This document shows, one piece after another, positions 7,085-11,578 of a stretch of 11,578 bases of DNA; positions within the stretch are counted from its first letter, which is position 1, and every line of letters begins with the position of its first letter. The stretch is taken from the NCBI GenBank assembly GCA_964504385.1, contig CAZDEF010000077.1, forward strand, positions 1-11,578, read 5' to 3'. The notes beneath the pieces are model-generated. The model made no database searches. It saw only the letters and a list, made by a program, of their open reading frames with translations, and was not told the origin of the DNA. Both the position numbers and the translations under genes were made by a program. The DNA comes from Limiplasma sp964504385 (GTDB taxonomy: Bacteria; Bacillota; Clostridia; Christensenellales; Aristaeellaceae).

Positions 7085-7113
7085 ATTATAGACGCTTGTC
7101 AACCGCCTGTCAA
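7085..7113 (-). promoter_or_regulatory. Perfect consensus sigma-A promoter for the structured RNA and rny
   Basis: On the minus strand TTGACA (7108-7113), exactly 17 bp, TATAAT (7085-7090): both hexamers and the spacing are fully consensus. A second TTGACA at 7097-7102 lies inside the spacer but is too near the -10 to serve it. The start is expected near 7078. Such strength is typical of stable RNA genes. It lies 28 bp after the aminopeptidase terminator. Confidence 0.9.
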
Positions 7114-7141
7114 GGTGAACCGGCAGGGGGAAAACGGACGA

Positions 7142-7182
7142 AAAAGAGACATTTGAGCAACAGACGCGCAAATGTCTCTTTT
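7142..7182 (-). terminator. Intrinsic terminator of the MATE-aminopeptidase operon
   Basis: A perfect 14-bp inverted repeat, AAAAGAGACATTTG (7142-7155) and CAAATGTCTCTTTT (7169-7182), has a 13-nt loop and begins 32 bp after the aminopeptidase stop. The stem ends in a T tract on the minus strand, and the plus strand also continues into a T-rich run (7183-7199), so it can work in both directions. Confidence 0.9.
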
Positions 7183-7214
7183 GTTTTTCTTTTGTATTTC
7201 TTTTGCAAACGGGC

Positions 7215-8510
7215 TTACAGAGTGAACACGCCGTCCTCCAGCATGCGGATATCCGCCGCGTAGAAGGCGCGCAGGGCGTCGACCATGTGCGCCACGTCCT
7301 GTACGCCGGCAGTTTCGTAGCTGGAATGCATGGCCAGCTGGGCAAGGCCGATATCCACCGTGTTCATGGAGGCGTGGGCGTTGGCAATGTTGCCAAGGGT
7401 GGAGCCGCCCAGAATGTCGCTGCGGTTGGCAAAGTGCTGCACCGGTACGGCGGCGCGCTGGCAGATCTGGCTGAACACGGCGCAGGAAACGCCGTCCGTG
7501 GTGTATTTCTGGTTGGCATTGTGCTTGATGACGACGCCGCCGTTCATGTAGGTGCGGTTCTGCGCATCGTACTTTTCGGGGTGATTGGGGTGCACGGCAT
7601 GGGCATTGTCCGCCGATACCATGAAGCTGCGGGCGATCAGCGCGCGGCTGCGGCTGTCGGCAGCGCCCAGCGCGGCGCACACGCGGCTGAGCACATCGGC
7701 CAGGAAGGTGGAATACGCGCCCTGCTTGGTGGCGCTGCCCACCTCTTCATTGTCAAACACGGCGCATACGTTGACATGGTCTTCGGCGCGGGCGGCGATG
7801 AAGGCCTTCATGGACGTCCACGCGCATTCCAGATCGTCGATGCGGGGGCAGGAGAAGAACGCATCGTCCGCGCCCCACACGCTGCCCGCCATGCGGTTGT
7901 AGAGGAACAGGTCGCTGCCGGCAATGTCGTCCGCCGTGCAGCCGCAGCGATCCGCCACCTCCTGCATCAGCCGCCCGGTCTGCTCTCCCTCGGCATACAG
8001 GGGCAGCAGATCCACCTGCGGGTTGTACTTGTAGCCGTCGTTCACCTCGCGGTTGAAGTGGATGGGCATGTTGGGAATGAGCACTGCATCGCGCCCCAGA
8101 TCGACCAGCCGGGTCTCGTAGCCGTCCACCGTTTTCACGATCACCCGTCCGGCGATGGACAGCGGGCGGTCGAACCAAGTGGACAGGATCATGCCACCGT
8201 AGCGCTCGGTGTTCAGCCGCACCATGCGGCCGCACACGGCGTCCTCCGCGTTCTGCTTGAGTTTGAACACCGGGCTGTCGGAATGGCTGGCGACGATCTG
8301 GAAATGGCTCAGGCCGCAGGCGGGCACGTCAAAGGCGATCACGGAGGAGCGATTGCGGGTAACGTAATAGCGCGCGCCGGGCTGAAGCTGCCAGTCCTCG
8401 CTTTCGCGCAGGGCGATGAAACCGGCCTCCTTGAGCAGAGCGCACAGCCCATCCACCGCGTGGAAGGCGCTGGGGGAGTGCTGAACAAAGGAAAGAAAAT
8501 CGTGAAGCAT
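7215..8510 (-). CDS. apeB: M18 family aminopeptidase (aspartyl aminopeptidase type)
   Basis: A 431-residue cytoplasmic metallopeptidase that removes N-terminal residues, acidic ones preferred in characterised members, from peptides. M18 landmarks are in order: a start like other family members (MLHDFLSFVQHSPSAFHAVD, 1-20), SHSDSP with metal ligand H76, RIDDLE with a metal Asp (D225 or D226), DNEEVGS (253-259) with catalytic and metal Glu, SADNAHAVHPNHP (299-311) with D301, and MHSSYE (394-399) with H395. The length matches the family (about 430). The ATG at 8510 is chosen over the in-frame ATG at 8531 because AGGAGG (8521-8526) lies between them, 10 nt from the former. It follows the MATE gene by 17 bp, so the two are co-transcribed; a shared function is not evident. 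Confidence 0.93.
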   Translation of the reverse strand: MLHDFLSFVQHSPSAFHAVDGLCALLKEAGFIALRESEDWQLQPGARYYVTRNRSSVIAFDVPACGLSHFQIVASHSDSPVFKLKQNAEDAVCGRMVRLNTERYGGMILSTWFDRPLSIAGRVIVKTVDGYETRLVDLGRDAVLIPNMPIHFNREVNDGYKYNPQVDLLPLYAEGEQTGRLMQEVADRCGCTADDIAGSDLFLYNRMAGSVWGADDAFFSCPRIDDLECAWTSMKAFIAARAEDHVNVCAVFDNEEVGSATKQGAYSTFLADVLSRVCAALGAADSRSRALIARSFMVSADNAHAVHPNHPEKYDAQNRTYMNGGVVIKHNANQKYTTDGVSCAVFSQICQRAAVPVQHFANRSDILGGSTLGNIANAHASMNTVDIGLAQLAMHSSYETAGVQDVAHMVDALRAFYAADIRMLEDGVFTL

Positions 8511-8527
8511 GGTGGGAGATCCTCCTG

Positions 8528-9889
8528 TCATTTCATTGTGGCGGCTTTTTTGTCAAGGTAGTGGGGCCAATCGGCCTTGAGATAATAGAACAGGAATGCG
8601 ATGGAGCTGAGCGACCATGTGAGTGGATACGCCCAGAAGATCATGCGGATGTTGTCCGAAGCGCGGGCGATGAGCATGATGTAGCTGACGCGGATGAGGC
8701 ACCAGCACACCAGCATGACCAGCATGGGCACGATGGAGCGCCCCGCGCCGCGCAGCACGCCCGCCACCGCGTGCGAGAAGGCCAGCAGGAAGTAGAACAG
8801 CGTGGCGGTCCGCGCCTGCAGCGTACCGTAGGCAATGACGGCGGGATCGCTGCCGAACAGCGAGATGAGCGACGGGGCGAAAAGATTGAAGATCACTCCG
8901 ACCAGCTCGGCCATCAGCATGGCCGCGGCGATGCCGATGACCGCGCCGCGCCGGGCGCGCTGGTATTCCTTTGCCCCCAGATTCTGCCCCACGAAGGTGC
9001 TCATGGCCATGGCGCAGCTGGTGATGGGCAGGAACGCGAAGCCCTCCACCTTGGCATATGCGCCGCAGCCCGCCATGGCGGCTGCGCCGTACAGGTTGAT
9101 GCTGGACTGCACCACCACATTGGCAATGGAGATGATGGAATTCTGCAAACCGGAGGGAATGCCCATCACCAGCAGCTCCTTGAGCAGGCGCGGATGCAGG
9201 CGCACCTTGGAAGGCCACACGCGGGCGGGCCCGTCGGAATGGATGAGCTTGCGGAAGGCCAGCACCGTGCTGAGCGCCTGCGAAATGACCGTGGCCAGCG
9301 CCGCGCCCTCCACGCCCATGCCGAAGCCCGCGATGAACAGGATATCCAGCACAACGTTGACAATGGAGGAGATCACCAGATAGTACAGCGGATGGCGGCT
9401 GTCTCCCAGCGCCTGCATGATGCCGGCCGCCGTGTTGTACAGCACCATGAAGATGCCGCCCGCAAAATAGGTGCGGAAATACTGGAGGGAATTGGGCAGC
9501 ACGGATTCCGGCGTGTCCATCCAGCGCAGCAGGTGAGGCGACAGCCCGGTGCCAATCAGCGTGATGGCAACGCCTGCAACCAGACCGAACGCCACGGACG
9601 TGTGGATGGCCAGCCGCATGTTGTGCTCGTCCCTTGCGCCAAAGTAGCGCGAGATCACCACGCTTGCGCCGGTGAAGATGCCGTTGAAAAAGCCCACCAG
9701 CAGAAAGATGATGCTGCCGGAGGAGCCAACGGCGGCCAGCGCATCGCTGCCCAGAAAATTGCCCACCACCAGCGAATCCACCACATTGTAGAGCTGCTGA
9801 AACAAATTGCCCCAGAAGATGGGCAGGGCAAAGCGCAATAGGTGCCTGCCCACGGAGCCCTGCGTCATCAGGGCGGACTGCTGCTGCAT
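8528..9889 (-). CDS. MATE family multidrug/metabolite efflux transporter
   Basis: A 453-residue polytopic inner-membrane protein with about 12 hydrophobic segments in two similar halves, joined near residue 225-240. Family features include LLRFALPIFWGNLFQQLYNVVDSLVVG near the start, the repeat of that pattern in the second half (ELLVMGIPSGLQNSIISIANVVVQ), and GQNLGAKEYQRARRG after the eighth or so segment. MATE proteins export cationic drugs or metabolites using a Na+ or H+ gradient; this one belongs to the NorM/DinF-like bacterial type and its substrate is unknown. I prefer the ATG at 9889 (MQQQSALMTQ) because GAGG at 9898-9901 is 8 nt upstream; the ATG at 9895, giving 455 residues, is too close to it. 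Its stop lies 17 bp before the aminopeptidase start. Confidence 0.92.
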   Translation of the reverse strand: MQQQSALMTQGSVGRHLLRFALPIFWGNLFQQLYNVVDSLVVGNFLGSDALAAVGSSGSIIFLLVGFFNGIFTGASVVISRYFGARDEHNMRLAIHTSVAFGLVAGVAITLIGTGLSPHLLRWMDTPESVLPNSLQYFRTYFAGGIFMVLYNTAAGIMQALGDSRHPLYYLVISSIVNVVLDILFIAGFGMGVEGAALATVISQALSTVLAFRKLIHSDGPARVWPSKVRLHPRLLKELLVMGIPSGLQNSIISIANVVVQSSINLYGAAAMAGCGAYAKVEGFAFLPITSCAMAMSTFVGQNLGAKEYQRARRGAVIGIAAAMLMAELVGVIFNLFAPSLISLFGSDPAVIAYGTLQARTATLFYFLLAFSHAVAGVLRGAGRSIVPMLVMLVCWCLIRVSYIMLIARASDNIRMIFWAYPLTWSLSSIAFLFYYLKADWPHYLDKKAATMK

Positions 9890-9956
9890 AAGCATGACCT
9901 CGAACGACTTTCATCAATTAGAATAATGAGCATAAAGAAAAAAGAAACCAAGGCAC

Positions 9957-9984
9957 ATTATACGCTGCTTTTTTTGAATTGCAA
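9957..9984 (-). promoter_or_regulatory. Promoter of the MATE-aminopeptidase operon
   Basis: On the minus strand TTGCAA (9979-9984, 4 of 6 consensus bases), 16 bp, perfect TATAAT (9957-9962). The start is expected near 9950, about 60 nt before the MATE start codon. An A/T-rich stretch surrounds it. The -10 is convincing; the -35 is moderate. Confidence 0.65.
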
Positions 9985-10069
9985 TCTTTGAAGGGAAAAT
10001 GATTCTTGTATTCGGATGTTTCACCAAAAAAGCCTTTCGAAAATTTCTTGATGAAAAACGGAAAAGCCC

Positions 10070-10098
10070 TTGACAAGCGGCTGCATATTATGCATAAT
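10070..10098 (+). promoter_or_regulatory. Sigma-A promoter of argG
   Basis: Perfect -35 TTGACA (10070-10075), 17-bp spacer, CATAAT (10093-10098, 5 of 6). An A-tract-rich segment at 10024-10065 upstream resembles an UP element. Transcription should begin near 10105, leaving a very short leader before the start codon at 10131. Confidence 0.85.
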
Positions 10099-10116
10099 AA
10101 GGTGCATAAACATTCA
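10082..10116 (+). promoter_or_regulatory. ArgR/AhrC-type arginine box candidate overlapping the argG promoter
   Basis: TGCATAAACATTCA (10103-10116) differs at two positions from the arginine-box core TGAATAAAAATTCA. Just upstream, TGCATA recurs at 10082 and 10091 around the perfect palindrome TTATGCATAA (10089-10098), which covers the -10. Repressor bound here would occlude RNA polymerase when arginine is plentiful, as known for arg genes in Bacillota. The regulator gene is not in the window. Confidence 0.6.
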
Positions 10117-10130
10117 AGGAGGCATTTCCC

Positions 10131-11366
10131 ATGGCAACCAAGGCCAAGAAGGATATCAAGAAAGTTGTACTCGCCTATTCCGGCGGATTGGATACATCCA
10201 TCATCATCCCGTGGCTGAAGGAGAACTATAACAACTGCGAGGTCATCGCGGTCTCCGGCGACGTGGGTCAGGGCACGGAACTGGACGGTCTGGAGGAAAA
10301 GGCCCTCAAGACCGGCGCCAGCAAGCTCTATGTGGAAGACCTGAAGGAAGAATTCATCACCGATTATATTTACCCCACCATGCAGGCGGGCGCGGTGTAT
10401 GAAGGCGAATATCTGCTGGGCACCAGCTTTGCCCGCCCCATCATTGCCAAGCGCATTGTGGAGATCGCCAAGGCGGAGGGCGCGGACGCCATCTGCCACG
10501 GTTGCACCGGCAAGGGCAACGACCAGGTCCGCTTCGAATTGACCATCAAGGCTTTCGCGCCCGAAATGGCCATCATCGCTCCGTGGCGCGAGTGGGACAT
10601 CAAGAGTCGTGATGAAGAGATCGATTACGCCGAGGCTCACAACATCCCCCTGAAGATCAACCGCGAAACCAACTATTCCAAGGACAAGAACCTGTGGCAC
10701 CTCAGCCATGAGGGCTTGGATCTGGAGGATCCCGCCAACGAGCCGCAGTACAACAAGCCCGGCTTCCTCGAAATGGGCGTAAGCCCCGAGATGGCTCCCG
10801 ACAAGCCCACCTATGTGACCCTGCACTTTGAACAGGGCGTGCCCACCATGATCAACGGCGAAAAGATGGCGCCCGTGGAAATGCTGACCTTCCTGAACAA
10901 GGTGGGCGGCGAAAACGGCGTGGGCCTGTGCGACCTAGTGGAGAACCGTCTGGTGGGCATGAAGAGTCGCGGCGTGTACGAGACCCCCGGCGGCACCATC
11001 CTCTACCGCGCCCATCAGGTGCTGGAGACCATCTGCTTGGATCGCGATACCCAGCATTATAAGGAACTGGTCGGCCACCGCTATGCGGAGTTGGTGTACT
11101 TCGGCCAGTGGTTCACCCCCCTGCGCGAGGCGCTGGACGGCTTCGTGAAGGAGACCCAGAAGACCGTGACCGGCGATGTGACGCTGAAGCTCTACAAGGG
11201 CAATATCATCAACGCCGGCGTTACCTCGCCCTACTCCCTGTACAGCGAGGAGATCGCCACCTTCGGCGAGGACAACGTGTACGATCAGAAGGACAGCGCC
11301 GGCTTCATCAATCTGTTCGGCCTGCCCATCTCTGCCCGCGCTACGCTGCTGAACAAGAAGAACTGA
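10131..11366 (+). CDS. argG: Argininosuccinate synthase
   Basis: A 411-residue cytoplasmic enzyme that joins citrulline and aspartate with ATP (giving AMP and PPi) to form argininosuccinate, the penultimate step of arginine synthesis. The N-type ATP pyrophosphatase loop AYSGGLDTS is at 15-23. HGCTGKGNDQVRFE lies at about 123-136, followed by APWREW, NLWHLSHEG and the EDP segment typical of the family, then GQWFTPLREALDGF and TGDVTLKLYKGN near the C-terminus. The length is typical (400-450). The start has AAGGAGG at 10116-10122, 8 nt before the ATG. It stands alone on the plus strand, divergent from the MATE operon. argH, its usual partner, is not within the 212 bp visible downstream. Confidence 0.97.
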   Translation: MATKAKKDIKKVVLAYSGGLDTSIIIPWLKENYNNCEVIAVSGDVGQGTELDGLEEKALKTGASKLYVEDLKEEFITDYIYPTMQAGAVYEGEYLLGTSFARPIIAKRIVEIAKAEGADAICHGCTGKGNDQVRFELTIKAFAPEMAIIAPWREWDIKSRDEEIDYAEAHNIPLKINRETNYSKDKNLWHLSHEGLDLEDPANEPQYNKPGFLEMGVSPEMAPDKPTYVTLHFEQGVPTMINGEKMAPVEMLTFLNKVGGENGVGLCDLVENRLVGMKSRGVYETPGGTILYRAHQVLETICLDRDTQHYKELVGHRYAELVYFGQWFTPLREALDGFVKETQKTVTGDVTLKLYKGNIINAGVTSPYSLYSEEIATFGEDNVYDQKDSAGFINLFGLPISARATLLNKKN

Positions 11367-11417
11367 ATAGCCAAGAGAAATTGCGGATGATGAGACCGAT
11401 CGCTGCATGATCTCTCC

Positions 11418-11446
11418 ACCGCCCGGCCGAAAAAGGTTCGGGCGGT
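11418..11446 (+). terminator. GC-rich hairpin after argG, weak terminator candidate
   Basis: ACCGCCCG (11418-11425) pairs with CGGGCGGT (11439-11446), a perfect 8-bp stem with a 13-nt loop, 51 bp after the argG stop. The downstream sequence TTCAGCTTGTCG is not a T tract, so it may not terminate efficiently. It is the first of several hairpins in the region. Confidence 0.45.
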
Positions 11447-11578
11447 TCAGCTTGTCGAAAAAAACCAATGGGTGGCTTGGAGGGCCGTGGCCCTCCAAGT
11501 GGATTCTGAACCCAGCGACATGTGCGGTGGGTTCAGCAGCCTTGCGCAGCAAGGCTCAGACCGCTGACAAAGTCGTCA
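11441..11578. repeat. Hairpin-rich intergenic element, candidate dispersed repeat (cut by window edge)
   Basis: Three perfect inverted repeats follow each other: CTTGGAGGGCC/GGCCCTCCAAG (11476-11499, 11-bp stem, 2-nt loop), CTGAACCCA/TGGGTTCAG (11506-11514 and 11528-11536, 13-nt loop) and AGCCTTGC/GCAAGGCT (11538-11556, 3-nt loop). GGCGGTTCAG at 11441-11450 partly repeats the GGTGGGTTCAG at 11526-11536. Left (TTCAGCTTGTCGA, 11446-11458) and right (complement of 11559-11578, GACTTTGTCAGCGG) borders carry loosely similar CTTGTC/TTTGTC motifs in opposite orientation. On the minus strand a run of seven T (11458-11464) follows the 11-bp hairpin after 11 nt. No coding frame is convincing. It looks like a mobile-type intergenic repeat or a structured RNA. 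Confidence 0.5.

Noticed and set aside
5143..7263. 706-codon plus-strand frame opposite rny and the structured RNA
   Set aside because: It spans rny, a promoter and two terminators in antisense; the translation is a compositional shadow of the coiled-coil gene.
8561..9841. 426-codon plus-strand frame opposite the MATE gene
   Set aside because: Highly charged, repetitive H/D/Q-rich translation that is the complement of a membrane protein gene; no ribosome binding site or domain.
9918..10826. 302-codon minus-strand frame opposite the start of argG
   Set aside because: It crosses the argG promoter and its P-loop coding region in antisense, with no recognisable domain.
1..11578. CRISPR arrays, tRNAs, rRNAs, insertion sequences or prophage genes
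   Set aside because: No regularly spaced repeats, cloverleaf sequences, transposase or integrase motifs were found on either strand.

Overview
This is an 11.6 kb chromosomal stretch of a GC-rich member of the Bacillota, most likely a gut-type Clostridia (Christensenellales- or Oscillospirales-like; this placement is inference). The evidence is the RNase Y gene (rny), AAGGAG-type ribosome binding sites, sigma-A promoters close to TTGACA-17-TATAAT, and a pentose operon with an L-fucose/L-arabinose isomerase-like protein beside xylulokinase. There are no phage, transposon, CRISPR, tRNA or rRNA signatures. Every gene but one lies on the minus strand.

Layout from left to right. (1) Positions 1-5052 hold a pentose/xylo-oligosaccharide operon transcribed leftward: GH3 glycosidase (beta-xylosidase-like), xylulokinase, a DUF4867-type cupin-like protein, then an isomerase that runs off the left edge. 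A consensus promoter with palindromic operator candidates lies ahead of the GH3 gene. The implied route is: imported xyloside cleaved by GH3, free pentose isomerised, pentulose phosphorylated by XylB, pentose phosphate pathway. The DUF4867 protein has no known role. (2) Positions 5123-6717 hold rny with its own terminator. (3) Positions 6718-7141 form a gene-free block with a perfect consensus promoter, a structured RNA of about 275 nt and an intrinsic terminator, all ahead of rny. It could be a stable small RNA or a riboswitch-like rny leader; it matches no RNA class I could recognise and is the most interesting item here. (4) Positions 7142-9962 hold a two-gene leftward operon, a MATE-family exporter followed by an M18 aminopeptidase, with a promoter and a strong terminator. 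(5) Positions 10070-11366 hold argG, divergent from the MATE operon, behind a consensus promoter overlapped by an ArgR-like box. (6) Positions 11418-11578 hold a series of hairpins that look like a dispersed intergenic repeat or other structured element, cut by the right edge.

All helices, promoters and family calls were read by hand from the sequence. No database or folding program was used.
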